Below, piece after piece: positions 15,327-24,401 of a DNA stretch of 64,000 nt (its first letter is position 1; the number at the start of each line of letters is the position of its first letter). Position numbers and translations under genes: made by a program. The stretch is from Vreelandella halophila (lineage in GTDB: Bacteria; Pseudomonadota; Gammaproteobacteria; Pseudomonadales; Oleiphilaceae). The notes beneath the pieces were generated by a model. It made no database searches, was not told the origin of the DNA, and worked only from the letters and a program-made list of their open reading frames with translations. The DNA lies in assembly GCF_019903425.1 (NCBI RefSeq), contig NZ_JACHUZ010000013.1:1-64000 (forward strand). The letters run 5' to 3'.

Positions 15327-17993
15327 TCAGCTGGACGCTGGATTGGGTTTGTCGCCATCAATGCCGTACTGGTTCATGGCCTCAATAACCGTGGCGTGCT
15401 CCACGGTGCCTTCTTCGGCCAGCGCGTTAAGCGCGGCTGCGACCACATGGTAGCGATCCACTTCGAAGAAGGACCTAAGGTTCCAGCGGGTGTCCGATCG
15501 CCCGAAGCCATCAGTGCCCAGTACATGGTAGGACGCTGGCACAAAGGCGCGGATCTGCTCGGACTGCAGCCGGATGTAGTCCGTGGAGGCGATCACCGGC
15601 CCCTTCTGGTCCTTGAGCTGATCGTGCACCCAGGAGGTACGGTTTTTCTTGTCCGGGTGGAGGCGGTTCCAGCGCGCCACGTGCTGGCCCTCACGGGCCA
15701 GTTCGCCGAAGCTGGTCACGCTCCACACATCGGAGCCCACCTTGAACTCCTCCTTCAGCATCTGGGCCGCCGCCCTCACCTCGTTGAGGATGGCGCCGCT
15801 GCCCAGCAGCTGGACCCTGGGGGCCTTATCCTTCGCCTTGCCCGGGACGTTCACGCTCTCCAGCTGGTAGAGGCCCCGGATGATGCCTTCTTCCGCGCCC
15901 TTGGGCATGGGCGGGTGCTGGTAGTTCTCGTTGAGCAGCGTGATGTAGTAGTAGATGCTCTCGTTCTCGGCATACATCCGCCGCATGCCTTCCTGGATGA
16001 TCACCGCCACCTCGTAGGCGTAAGTGGGATCGTAGGTCAGGCAGTTGGGCACCACGTTGTGCAGGATCAGCCCGTGGCCGTCCTGGTGCTGGAGGCCCTC
16101 GCCGTTAAGGGTGGTGCGCCCGGAGGTGCCGCCCAGCAGGAAGCCGCGGGCGCGCATGTCGCCGGCGGCCCAGCACAGGTCGCCCACCCGCTGGTAGCCG
16201 AACATGGAGTAAAAGATGTAGAACGGCAGCAGCGGGTAGTCGTGGTTGCTGTAGGCGGTCGCCGCCCCGATCCAGGCGGACATGGCGCCGGCCTCGTTAA
16301 TGCCTTCCTGGAGGATCTGGCCTTTCTTGTCCTCCCGGTAGTACATGATCTGGTCCCGGTCCTCGGGCGTGTACATCTGGCCCTCGGAGGTGTAGATTCC
16401 GGTCTGGCGGAACAGGCCCTCGATCCCGAAGGTGCGGGCCTCGTCCGGCACAATGGGCACCACGCGCTGGCCCACCTGCTTGTCCTTGAGCAGGGTAGTG
16501 AGCAGACGCACGAAGGCCATGGTGGTGGACATTTCGCGGTCGCCGGTGCCCTCGAGCAGTTTGTCGAAAGCCTTGAGCTCCGGAACCTTGAGCGGACGGG
16601 CATCCCGGCGCCGGCGCGGCAGGTGGCCGCCGAGCTCACGCCGGCGTTTCTGCATGTACTGCATCTCCGGGCTGTCGGCGGCCGGGCGGTAGTAGGGCAG
16701 GTTCTCCAGCTCGTCGTCGTTGACCGGTACGCCAAAGCGGTCCCGGAATGCCTTGAGCCCCTCCTTGTCCAGCTTCTTCACCTGGTGGGCGATGTTCTGC
16801 GCCTCCGCGCCCTTGCCGAATCCATAGCCCTTGATGGTGTGCGCCAGGATGACCGTGGGCTGGCCCTTGTTGTTCACCGCCTCGTTGTAGGCAGCGTAGA
16901 CCTTGTAGGGGTCGTGGCCGCCGCGGTTGAGCGCCAGGATGTCATCATCGGTCAGCTCCTTGGCGAACTCGGCCAGCTCCGGACTCTGTCCGAAGAAGTG
17001 CTTGCGGGTGTAGGCCGGGCCCTGGCTCAGGTAGTTCTGGAGCTCGCCGTCACAGGTGCGGTCCAGCGCCTCCTGCAGTACGCCCTCGGTGTCCTTCTCG
17101 AACAGGGTATCCCAGTGGCGGCCCCAGACCACCTTGAGCACGTTCCAGCCGGCGCCACGGAAGATGCCTTCGAGCTCCTGAATGATCTTGCCGTTGCCAC
17201 GCACCGGCCCATCCAGGCGCTGGAGGTTGCAGTTGACCACGAAGATGAGGTTGTCCAGGTTCTCGCGCCCGGCCAGGCCGATCGCGCCCAGGGTCTCAGG
17301 CTCGTCGCACTCGCCATCGCCCACGAAACACCAGACCTTGCGATCGCCGCTTTCCACCAGCTCCCGGTTATGGAGGTATTTCATGATGTGGGCCTGGTAG
17401 ATGGCCTGGATCGGGCCCAGCCCCATGGAAACGGTCGGGAACTGCCAGTAGTCCGGCATCAGCCAGGGGTGCGGATAGGAGGAGATGCCGTTTTCCAGGG
17501 TGTCCTGGCGATAGTGGTCGAGCTGCTCCTCGCTCAGCCGCCCTTCCAGGAAGGAACGGGCGTAGATGCCCGGCGCGGCGTGGCCCTGGAAATAGATCAG
17601 GTCCGGCTCGCGGCTTTCGTCGCCACCGTGGAAAAAGTAGTTGAACCCAACGTCATAGAGCGTGGCGGCGGAGGAGAAGGTGGAGATGTGGCCGCCGAGA
17701 TCCCCCGGCTTCATGTTGGCGCGCATCACCATAACCAGCGCGTTCCAGCGGATCAGTGAGCGGATGCGGCGCTCCATGAACATGTCGCCCGGCATGCGGG
17801 CTTCGTCCGTGGGCTGGATGCTGTTGCGGAAGGGCGTGGTGATGGCGTAGGGCATGGGTGTGCCCGCGCGGGTGGCCCTGTCGGAGAGCTTGGACAGCAG
17901 GTATTCCGCTCTCTCAACCCCTTCATATTCAATAACCGATTCCAGTGCCTCCAGCCATTCCCGTGTTTCGACCGGATCCTCGTCTTCGCGCAT
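15327..17993 (-). CDS. aceE: Pyruvate dehydrogenase E1 component (homodimeric)
   Basis: An 888-residue thiamine-diphosphate enzyme that decarboxylates pyruvate and acetylates the lipoyl groups of AceF. The ThDP motif appears as GDGECDEPET with VVNCN at its end; the family N-terminus (DPVETREWLEALESVIEYEG) and the C-terminal segment GTDGFGRSDTR are present, and length matches the 885-890 of gammaproteobacteria. The ATG at 17993 has GGAGG seven bases upstream. Upstream, within 40 bases, lies a palindrome resembling a CRP site. The lpd gene expected to complete the complex is not in the window. Confidence 0.97.
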   Translation of the reverse strand: MREDEDPVETREWLEALESVIEYEGVERAEYLLSKLSDRATRAGTPMPYAITTPFRNSIQPTDEARMPGDMFMERRIRSLIRWNALVMVMRANMKPGDLGGHISTFSSAATLYDVGFNYFFHGGDESREPDLIYFQGHAAPGIYARSFLEGRLSEEQLDHYRQDTLENGISSYPHPWLMPDYWQFPTVSMGLGPIQAIYQAHIMKYLHNRELVESGDRKVWCFVGDGECDEPETLGAIGLAGRENLDNLIFVVNCNLQRLDGPVRGNGKIIQELEGIFRGAGWNVLKVVWGRHWDTLFEKDTEGVLQEALDRTCDGELQNYLSQGPAYTRKHFFGQSPELAEFAKELTDDDILALNRGGHDPYKVYAAYNEAVNNKGQPTVILAHTIKGYGFGKGAEAQNIAHQVKKLDKEGLKAFRDRFGVPVNDDELENLPYYRPAADSPEMQYMQKRRRELGGHLPRRRRDARPLKVPELKAFDKLLEGTGDREMSTTMAFVRLLTTLLKDKQVGQRVVPIVPDEARTFGIEGLFRQTGIYTSEGQMYTPEDRDQIMYYREDKKGQILQEGINEAGAMSAWIGAATAYSNHDYPLLPFYIFYSMFGYQRVGDLCWAAGDMRARGFLLGGTSGRTTLNGEGLQHQDGHGLILHNVVPNCLTYDPTYAYEVAVIIQEGMRRMYAENESIYYYITLLNENYQHPPMPKGAEEGIIRGLYQLESVNVPGKAKDKAPRVQLLGSGAILNEVRAAAQMLKEEFKVGSDVWSVTSFGELAREGQHVARWNRLHPDKKNRTSWVHDQLKDQKGPVIASTDYIRLQSEQIRAFVPASYHVLGTDGFGRSDTRWNLRSFFEVDRYHVVAAALNALAEEGTVEHATVIEAMNQYGIDGDKPNPASS

Positions 17994-18019
17994 CAGGGCC
18001 CTCCTGCATCGTGTCCATC

Positions 18020-18033
18020 GTGACGTGCGTCAC
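18020..18033. promoter_or_regulatory. CRP/Vfr-like palindrome upstream of aceE
   Basis: GTGACGTGCGTCAC, perfect six-base arms around TG, flanked to give GTGA-N6-TCACA, close to the TGTGA-N6-TCACA consensus of CRP-family regulators. It sits 27-40 bases ahead of the aceE start in the 193-base divergent gap shared with the secreted-protein gene. The function is inferred from sequence only. Confidence 0.5.
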
Positions 18034-18186
18034 ATGAGACTAACATAGTTCATTGCAGCGTGATTGCGCGTAATGGATCACAGTTCCGTAGCGGATATCC
18101 CCTACGAGCTGAACAGAATTTGACCTTTTTTAACGAAACATTACACTTTGTATAGACACCCTCTCCCACGGATCCGGAGTTCTACC

Positions 18187-18762
18187 ATGAAAACGGGACA
18201 TCAAACTCTCGCGGCCACCCTCCTCAGCACACTGATGGCCAGTTCCGTTCAGGCGGTCGAAATGATGGACGAGTCCGCTCTGGGCGGCGTCCATATCAAC
18301 GCCGGCAACGTCCTCAACATTGTCGGCCCGACGGCGGCCGGTGGCGAGGCGCCTCCCATCCAGCAGACCGCCGGGGAACAGGCCAGCGTGAGCATGGCGC
18401 TGGGCCTGACGGCGACGGAATCCAATCGCCCCACCCGCCGCGTGAAGGATGAACGGAACATCCTGTCGCTGGTGTTGCCGGAACCGGATTTCTCGGTCCC
18501 GCGCCAGCGGTCCATCCCGAGTCCGGCCAGTGACGGCCAGACCCTGATCGTGATCAACCCGCCGGAACACCAGGTCCAGAGTTTCATCGAGCGCGTTCAG
18601 GGGCGGCCCGTGGTCAATACGGACTTTGATGTGCGGGTTCAGGAGCTCCAGTGGCAGGGAGTGCGGTTCCCGAAACAGGCCATTTCCCGGGAGGGATTCA
18701 ACCAGACCCTGTACGGGCTGGAATTCACGGGCACGGGTCGCATGATGCGCAGCCTCGACTGA
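18187..18762 (+). CDS. Secreted protein of unknown function (191 residues)
   Basis: The first 23 residues form a classic Sec signal peptide (MKTGHQ then a hydrophobic stretch, ending SSVQA before VEMMDESAL), so the mature protein is periplasmic or surface-located. The segment after cleavage (MMDESALGGVHI.AG) resembles the short LDDS.L..V.GQ.G opening seen in several gammaproteobacterial surface proteins. The rest is without cysteines or recognisable domains. The ATG 18187 is preferred over an in-frame extension because the signal peptide starts there, although the ribosome site (CGGAGT, 9 bases upstream) is only fair. It is divergent from aceE. Confidence 0.6.
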   Translation: MKTGHQTLAATLLSTLMASSVQAVEMMDESALGGVHINAGNVLNIVGPTAAGGEAPPIQQTAGEQASVSMALGLTATESNRPTRRVKDERNILSLVLPEPDFSVPRQRSIPSPASDGQTLIVINPPEHQVQSFIERVQGRPVVNTDFDVRVQELQWQGVRFPKQAISREGFNQTLYGLEFTGTGRMMRSLD

Positions 18763-18775
18763 GCACGCACCGCCG

Positions 18776-19282
18776 CTATTGCAGCAGCACCATGCCCACA
18801 AGCCCTGCCCAGACCAGGGCCAGCATGACCGGGAACAGGCGCAGCACCCAGACGGTGGGCGAGACCCGAGCAAAACGACTGGAGATCACCTGCAGGTGCG
18901 CGGGCAGGTTGACCACCGCTTCGCCCCCGTATTCCCCGAGATGGGCTTCCAGAGCACCCAGTGCCGCCTTGCGGTTCTGGAGATAGAGTGTGCCGTACCA
19001 CAGCGCTGTACCGAAGGCCAGCGCGACCACGATGCCGATCACACCCAGCAGTACAAAGACCGCTTCCGCATCAAATGCGGACACGGGCCCTGCCCCGTTC
19101 TCCAGCGCAAACCCGGCAACCGCCCCCAGCCCCACATTGACGTAGAGCAGGTGATGCAGCTTCTGCCAGTTGAGCTGGTCCTCATGCAGGTAAAGGCTGG
19201 CGGCGATATAGAATTCGTGGATCAGGATGTCGACCCGGTTGTCGACCACATTCCGGCGCTGCACCGGAGGTGTCACGTCCAT
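18776..19282 (-). CDS. Three-helix membrane protein of unknown function
   Basis: A 168-residue protein with an amphipathic N-terminal region (1-40, including HEDQLNWQKLHHL), then three predicted transmembrane helices (about 42-62, 75-103 and 143-166) with a soluble loop between the second and third. It vaguely resembles RipA-type or SLATT-type small membrane proteins, but I cannot place it. The ATG 19282 overlaps the TGA of the upstream acetyltransferase gene (TGATG) and has GGAG nine bases before it, so the two are translated together. It converges with the secreted-protein gene 13 bases away. Confidence 0.55.
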   Translation of the reverse strand: MDVTPPVQRRNVVDNRVDILIHEFYIAASLYLHEDQLNWQKLHHLLYVNVGLGAVAGFALENGAGPVSAFDAEAVFVLLGVIGIVVALAFGTALWYGTLYLQNRKAALGALEAHLGEYGGEAVVNLPAHLQVISSRFARVSPTVWVLRLFPVMLALVWAGLVGMVLLQ

Positions 19283-19806
19283 CAGGAGGCGCTCCTGCAC
19301 CAGATGCCACGCCGGCGGCCATCAGGTGCATCCCGTTCGCAGCACCGGGTGAAGCCACGCTGCTCGTGGAAGCTAATGGAGCGGGTGTTTTCAGGCTGAA
19401 GCACAATGGCCGCATACTGGGGCAGGTCGTTGAATTCCTCACTGGCGAAGCGGTAGAGGGCCGTAGCGCCACCCCTGACAGTGCTGCCGCGTCGGTTGCA
19501 GATCTGTTTGACCAGCAGGAAAGGCCCCGGGTCATAGTCATGGATCGACAGGCTCACGGGATCATCCGGGCTGATACGGTCATCGGTGAGCGCCAGTATG
19601 AACGCCTCTATCTGCCCTTCATGTTCAAACACATAGAACGCGTTGGCGACCTGCGTGAACCGGCGGTACTCCGCGGGAGTAAAATTGGAGACCAGAAACC
19701 CGTGATCACGCGCCTCCGCGCTGCTCAGCCCCTGAAGAACCCATTGCTCCGCAAGGCTGTGAATTGCGGGCACATCAGGGCCTGTTGCGGGCCGGATTTC
19801 GGACAT
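19282..19806 (-). CDS. GNAT-family N-acetyltransferase
   Basis: A 174-residue protein with the GNAT fold pattern: an N-terminal IRPATGPDVPAIHSLAEQW strand-helix, a central AFYVFEHEGQIEAFILAL beta pair, and a C-terminal LYRFASEEFNDLPQYAAIVLQP.N then SISFHEQRGF, the usual acetyl-CoA-site end. The central part also has ILALTDD..SPDDP, typical of a subgroup acting on small molecules; substrate unknown. ATG 19806 has GAGGA eight bases upstream, which decides it over an in-frame extension to 19866. It is coupled to the downstream membrane protein gene. Confidence 0.75.
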   Translation of the reverse strand: MSEIRPATGPDVPAIHSLAEQWVLQGLSSAEARDHGFLVSNFTPAEYRRFTQVANAFYVFEHEGQIEAFILALTDDRISPDDPVSLSIHDYDPGPFLLVKQICNRRGSTVRGGATALYRFASEEFNDLPQYAAIVLQPENTRSISFHEQRGFTRCCERDAPDGRRRGIWCRSAS

Positions 19807-19869
19807 GGACAACTTCCTCGATAGAATAAGCGCTGATAATAACCAAACTGCATCGGGTCTGCACATGCA

Positions 19870-20199
19870 ATGAATGGCAAACCACCCAGACCGTCACAGT
19901 GTGAACTCTGCGGGCGCGCCGTCGCGGACCTGACCCAGCATCACCTGATCCCCAGGCGACTGCACCGTAGGAAGCGCTTCCGGAAAGACTTCTCCCGGGA
20001 GGAGCTGGAAGGACGCGTCTGCTGGGTCTGCCGGCCCTGCCACAACATGATCCACCATGTACGCAGCGAGCAGCAGCTGGGCCTTTACCACAACACCCTT
20101 GAATCCCTGCTGGCCATCCCCGAGCTGGCGGAGTTCGCGCGCTGGCTCAGCAGCAAGCCGCCCGGCTTCGTTCCCAAGAAGCACCACCGGCGCCGCTAG
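19870..20199 (+). CDS. Small HNH endonuclease-like protein
   Basis: A 109-residue basic protein with a compact HNH/zinc layout: CELCGR (CxxC), then TQHHLIPR carrying the first catalytic-type histidines, then CWVCRPCHNMIHHV with a second CxxC and the N and H of the motif. It belongs to a small HNH family common in gammaproteobacteria; DNA cleavage has not been shown for it to my knowledge. The C-terminus ends in KKHHRRR. The end overlaps the convergent hydrolase gene by four bases. The ribosome site before the ATG is weak. Confidence 0.75.
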   Translation: MNGKPPRPSQCELCGRAVADLTQHHLIPRRLHRRKRFRKDFSREELEGRVCWVCRPCHNMIHHVRSEQQLGLYHNTLESLLAIPELAEFARWLSSKPPGFVPKKHHRRR

Positions 20200-21026
20200 G
20201 GGCAGTCCTCGGCCATGAAGTCCAGCAGGCGCTGGCGCACATCCTCCGCCTGGGTACTCTGGATGTGCCCGCCTTTCAGGCGCTGGAAGGTCTTGGGCTC
20301 GGCAGCAGCCTCGTAAAGGGCCCGGCCGTGCTCAAACGGAATGATGTCATCGTCGATGCTGTGCAGGACCAGCAGGGGCCTCGGTGCAATACCGGCAACC
20401 CTGTCAATGGGGTTGGCCTCATCCGGCATCAGCGGCGCGACCACAAAACTGAACGGCCAGAGCACCCAGCTTTTACGCATCACATCCCGGGTGATGCTCT
20501 GGTAGCTGGTGAACGCGGCCTCCAGCATGACGCAGTCACCCTTGCCGGCGTTCTCCTCCCGACCCAATACGGCGGTCGACAGTGACGCCCCCAGGCTTTG
20601 CCCGAACACCACCAGGGGCGGTTCCACACGGTCCGCCGCATAGAGCCAATCCAACCCCAGCTGGATATCCTTACGGGCACCGGCCAGATCCGGCTCACCC
20701 TCGGAGAGACCGTAGCCACGATAGTCAATCAACAGTACCTGGTAGCCCTTCTCCGGCAGCCAGGCCACGTTCATCAGGTGGGTACTGATGTTCTGGGCAT
20801 TGCCGTGCAGATGGTAGACGGTGCCCCGCACCTCGTCCGTGGCCGATGGCAGCCACCAGCCATGAATGCGCTGACCATCCGGGTGGATGAGCACGATGTC
20901 CTCATAATCCAGCCCCTGGCGCGCCGGGTTCTGCACCCAGTCGCTCATGGGATAGAAGAAGAGGCCGCTGCAGCCACCCAGCCCGAGCAGTGTCAGCAGC
21001 AGGGTCAGTCGAAGTAATAGCGCCAT
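20196..21026 (-). CDS. Lipoprotein alpha/beta hydrolase
   Basis: A 276-residue protein with a lipoprotein signal (LLGLGGC, Cys at about 19) and an alpha/beta hydrolase fold: oxyanion HGNAQN, nucleophile elbow GQSLGAS, acid in SIDDDIIPF and a histidine in GGHIQS near the end. It resembles the YfhR/BEM46-like group. The substrate is unknown. Its ATG overlaps the end of the Lnb-like gene by 22 bases, so the two are one operon, with the DUF3015 gene upstream; all three products are exported. Confidence 0.8.
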   Translation of the reverse strand: MALLLRLTLLLTLLGLGGCSGLFFYPMSDWVQNPARQGLDYEDIVLIHPDGQRIHGWWLPSATDEVRGTVYHLHGNAQNISTHLMNVAWLPEKGYQVLLIDYRGYGLSEGEPDLAGARKDIQLGLDWLYAADRVEPPLVVFGQSLGASLSTAVLGREENAGKGDCVMLEAAFTSYQSITRDVMRKSWVLWPFSFVVAPLMPDEANPIDRVAGIAPRPLLVLHSIDDDIIPFEHGRALYEAAAEPKTFQRLKGGHIQSTQAEDVRQRLLDFMAEDCP

Positions 21027-22831
21027 GAGAGGTGGAACTCCGTTTCAGCACGGTCCGGTCCGCCATCCCGCTCAATACGGGCTCGCAGGGCATGGTTACG
21101 GCCCAGGGGCACGTTGAGCGTGGCCGAGGGCCGATAGCGGCGGTCGTCGTTGTGATAGTACAGGCCTTCCGCCTCCAGCCCCAGCTGGAAGCCATCAGCA
21201 TACCAGAGCACCCCGGCCCGCGCGCCGGCCGCCGTGGAGACCAGTACCTCATGGGCGCTGTTATTCTCCGCCCGAGCCATGGCATAGGCATAGGGCATGA
21301 CAGGGCCCAGCTCCCAAGCCAGACCGGGCCCGCCCTGAATGTGGCGTGTCAGATGGCGCTTCTCACCGATGAACCGCCGGTCCAGCCCGCCATTGACGAA
21401 CCATGAAACCGGCTTACGGAAGCTGTTGCGTGGCGCCAGGGATTTGATGTTGACCACATCCAGCTGCTCCAGGGTCAGGTCATCGCCCTCGGTGCGGCGG
21501 ATACGGGCGTTGAAGGCTTCAATCGCCGCACCGTTGAGGTAGCCATCCGGGTTGTCCAGCCAGTCATGGTAGCTGAAGCGGGCCTGCAACTCCCCGAACC
21601 CGCGATCACCCAGCATGCCGCCGCCGGCGGCCAGCATCTTGGTGCCGTGCCCCTTTTCCGGCGAAACCGGTCTTTCCGGCTCAATCCCAGAGACCGTGGG
21701 CGTACCGTTAATGGTTCTGAGGAGCGCCATGCCACGCTCGGCAGCCGCCTGACTGCGTTCTCCTTCCCGGTTCTGGAGGCGCAGGTGGGCATAGGCGGTA
21801 CGGGCCACCAGGTTCTGGCGCCGGGGCTCCAGCTCCCTGAAGGCCTCCCGCTCCGTGACGGCATGGTCAGCGGCCAGCGCCAGGGCCAGATCCTGTTCCG
21901 TGGCATCCAGCTGCTTGACCAGCGCATCCAGTTCATTCGCCTTGGAGGGGCGATAATCCACCGACTCGATGAACCCTGCCCTGTCCAGCGAGCTGACCGT
22001 ATTCGCCGGCACCTCCGCCAGGCGGAAATCGTTCATCAGGCCGCTTTCCGGCCGCGCCAGGTTGATCAGCTCCAGCAACCGGAACGAACAGTTCTCGTCC
22101 AGGAACAGGTAATCGAACTCAATGTCTTCCAGCTCCCATAGGTGCGCCAGAAGCCATTCCCGCTCCTGCTCGTCGAGATTGAGCTGGTACTCCCACATGT
22201 CCCGGTTCTCGAGGTGGGCGTAATCCCGGATCTTGTTCATATAGGGTACGTTGCTGAAATACCCCGGGTAACCACCGAACAGGCCCCGGTAAACGTAGAG
22301 TATGGAGTTCTCCTGCCCCTGAACCGTGGCGCCGAAATTGATGGCCCGGGACAGCCATACGCCGTCCTCGTCCTCGCCGTGATCAATGCGCAGCAGTGTG
22401 TGGCCGAACATGGAGGACGGACTGTTCAGGTAGGAGGCGGGAAAAATCAGGGCGACCCGTTCCTCAGGCATGGCCCCGCGCCACTCCTGGTATTCACTGC
22501 AGTGGCTCAGGGCCCCGTCATCGGGCCAATCCAGCTGCTGGCTCAGGAAACGGTAGCGGGCTGGAAAATCACAGCGCGCCTCGCTTTCCGACGAGCGGAG
22601 CTGTTCAATACTTGCCTCCAGCTCGGCGCGCGCATCGGTAGCACCGGATTCGTGCAGAAAGAAATCGGGGTCATCAATATAGCTGCGGCCCTGGTAACGC
22701 CAGGTGGTGCCCTGGTTGATGTGCAGCAGCGCCTTCCAGCGGGGGTGCTCCGCCAGTTCCTCAGGCGTGGTCCTTGCCCATAACGGCGCACTGGCCAGCA
22801 CCAGTATCAGTGCCAGGTATGTTGATTTCAT
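21005..22831 (-). CDS. DUF4105 / Lnb-type periplasmic protein
   Basis: A 608-residue exported protein; signal peptide MKSTYLALILVLASAPLWA. The DUF4105 region (about 100-330) has FPASYLNSPSSMFGHTLLRID and DENCSFRLLELINLARP, the conserved histidine and cysteine of this family. The homologous Lnb of Enterococcus is a lipoprotein N-acyltransferase and the DUF4105 cysteine and histidine are its active residues; whether this long gammaproteobacterial type does the same is inference. The C-terminal half looks like a beta-rich outer-membrane-like region ending FHLSWRYYFD. The ATG 22831 is chosen for the signal peptide over a GTG at 22867. Between a DUF3015 gene and a lipoprotein hydrolase gene. Confidence 0.8.
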   Translation of the reverse strand: MKSTYLALILVLASAPLWARTTPEELAEHPRWKALLHINQGTTWRYQGRSYIDDPDFFLHESGATDARAELEASIEQLRSSESEARCDFPARYRFLSQQLDWPDDGALSHCSEYQEWRGAMPEERVALIFPASYLNSPSSMFGHTLLRIDHGEDEDGVWLSRAINFGATVQGQENSILYVYRGLFGGYPGYFSNVPYMNKIRDYAHLENRDMWEYQLNLDEQEREWLLAHLWELEDIEFDYLFLDENCSFRLLELINLARPESGLMNDFRLAEVPANTVSSLDRAGFIESVDYRPSKANELDALVKQLDATEQDLALALAADHAVTEREAFRELEPRRQNLVARTAYAHLRLQNREGERSQAAAERGMALLRTINGTPTVSGIEPERPVSPEKGHGTKMLAAGGGMLGDRGFGELQARFSYHDWLDNPDGYLNGAAIEAFNARIRRTEGDDLTLEQLDVVNIKSLAPRNSFRKPVSWFVNGGLDRRFIGEKRHLTRHIQGGPGLAWELGPVMPYAYAMARAENNSAHEVLVSTAAGARAGVLWYADGFQLGLEAEGLYYHNDDRRYRPSATLNVPLGRNHALRARIERDGGPDRAETEFHLSWRYYFD

Positions 22832-22895
22832 CAGTGGTTTGCTCGGGGAGGAACAACCGCCCGGCACGGGGCCGGACGGCGGTATGGTGAGGCAA

Positions 22896-23375
22896 TCAGC
22901 TGAGGCTGGCCAGCTGCTTGTCCTGGTTCATGACTTTCTGGATGTTGGCCATGACTTCTTCAGCGGTCACGTCTTCGCTCGGGAAGATGGTGCTGAAGTT
23001 CTCGTGCATGGTCTTCTTGAAATGATCACGCTCTTCGGCCGGAATGCCCATGGATACGGAAAGCGCTGTCAGAGCCTCGCCATCGCCCACGGCCATGTCC
23101 TGCGCCACTTCTTCCATGACACCCGCCTGGGCCAGCATGTTTTCGCCGTGATAAGACAGCGCGCCACTGGTATCACAGCCGTTGGTGCCGGAGGTGATGC
23201 CGAAGGTACGGTTGCCGGAGGTGCCATTCACCAGCGTTGCCAGGACGTGCATCGGCATGCCGTCATTGCCTTCAAACAGCATGTTGCCCCAGCCACAACC
23301 GGAACCGCCAGGTGCACTTGCCTGGGCGCCGAAAGAGGTTGCGACCAGTGCTGCGGCCAACAGTGTTTTCCTCAT
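22896..23375 (-). CDS. DUF3015 family periplasmic protein
   Basis: A 159-residue exported protein with signal peptide MRKTLLAAALVATSFGAQA. The mature start GGSGCGWGNMLFEG, the TSGTNGCDTSG segment with the second cysteine and the C-terminal HFKKTMHENFSTIFPSED are hallmarks of DUF3015. Function is unknown; the family is often beside DUF4105 genes, as here, suggesting a shared envelope role. It begins the three-gene run that continues into the Lnb-like and hydrolase genes. Confidence 0.87.
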   Translation of the reverse strand: MRKTLLAAALVATSFGAQASAPGGSGCGWGNMLFEGNDGMPMHVLATLVNGTSGNRTFGITSGTNGCDTSGALSYHGENMLAQAGVMEEVAQDMAVGDGEALTALSVSMGIPAEERDHFKKTMHENFSTIFPSEDVTAEEVMANIQKVMNQDKQLASLS

Positions 23376-23537
23376 CTTGAATCTCCACTTGTTTGTTCAC
23401 TTCCTTGATAGCAGACCGACCACAACGTGATCGGACCCCCTACCCCCTCTTCTCTCGGACGGGGCTCCCGAAAAGATAGGCGCTTTAAGAAGGCATGACA
23501 AGCAGCAGAATGGAACCTGAAGGCCCTGAGAACGTGC

Positions 23538-24401
23538 TCAGTACATCATGGCGAAAAGCCGCCGCCGATACTGCCTCACCAGTTGGTTCTCGTTGCCCAG
23601 CAGATCAAAAAGCTTAATGAGGGTGTTCTTGGCGGCACCGTCTCCGAAATCCTTCTCGGTCTGCACCGATTTCAGGAGGAGCTCCATGGCAGCCTCATAG
23701 TCACCAGCAAGGATGCCGTGGGTCGCCAGCTGGTTCATCGCGGCCACGTCTGAGGGATCCTCTTTCACGCGGTCCTGAAGCTCCGCCACGGGCGGAATAT
23801 CCCGGGCCTGCTCCTCGAATTCAAATCGCGCCTCCAGCTGCTTGGCGCCGGGCTTGAGGCGTTCTTCCCCGGGCAGACCTTCATAGATCGCACGCGCTTC
23901 CTCGGTCTGCCCCTGCTCCATCCGCAGGCGCGCGAGGTCGATCAGCACGTCGTAATCCTGAGGGTTCTGCTGGTTCATCCGGATCAGCACGGCCTCAGCT
24001 TCCTCAAGCTGCCCCTCGGACCACAAGTGCTTGGCCTTCTCCTGATCGGTTTCCGGCGGCGCATCCACGTGCTGATCCAGCTTCTGCCGGATCTCGCCCT
24101 CCGGCAGCGCCCCATTGAACTCATCCAGGAGCTGACCCTGCTTCACGATCTTGACGTTGGGCAGGCTCTGCACTCCCAAATGCCCCGCCAGTTCCTGCTG
24201 CTCCTCGGCGTTGACCTTTGCCAGCACGAAGGCACCCCGGTACTCCTCGGCCAGTTTCTCCAGAATGGGCGTCAGCTGTTTGCAGGGCTGGCACCACTCC
24301 GCCCAGACATCAATCACCACCGTCGTGTTCATGGACGCTTCCAGCACCTTCTGCTGGAAGTTCTCGAGTGTGGCATCAAAAACGAACTCGGAATTGCTCA
24401 T
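23538..24401 (-). CDS. cnoX: Thioredoxin-fold co-chaperone CnoX/YbbN
   Basis: A 287-residue protein with an N-terminal thioredoxin domain (about 8-110) whose active site is WCQPC, followed by TPR-like helices (about 115-287). YbbN/CnoX is a chaperedoxin that protects proteins from oxidation and passes them to GroEL and DnaK; in E. coli the site is SQHC and lacks redox activity, whereas here both cysteines are kept as in Pseudomonas-type homologues. An AGGA site is about nine bases before the ATG. It is divergent from a Lon protease gene across a 150-base gap. Confidence 0.9.
   Translation of the reverse strand: MSNSEFVFDATLENFQQKVLEASMNTTVVIDVWAEWCQPCKQLTPILEKLAEEYRGAFVLAKVNAEEQQELAGHLGVQSLPNVKIVKQGQLLDEFNGALPEGEIRQKLDQHVDAPPETDQEKAKHLWSEGQLEEAEAVLIRMNQQNPQDYDVLIDLARLRMEQGQTEEARAIYEGLPGEERLKPGAKQLEARFEFEEQARDIPPVAELQDRVKEDPSDVAAMNQLATHGILAGDYEAAMELLLKSVQTEKDFGDGAAKNTLIKLFDLLGNENQLVRQYRRRLFAMMY

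Noticed and set aside
15027-17759. A 910-codon open frame antisense to aceE and the start of aceF
   Set aside because: High-GC codon usage leaves the opposite strand open; no similarity to known proteins, no ribosome site, and both strands cannot encode the highly conserved aceE plus this.
22832-22867. GTG start of the Lnb-like gene 12 codons earlier
   Set aside because: Would hide the signal peptide behind a polar Pro/Lys segment; ATG 22831 begins a classic signal sequence.
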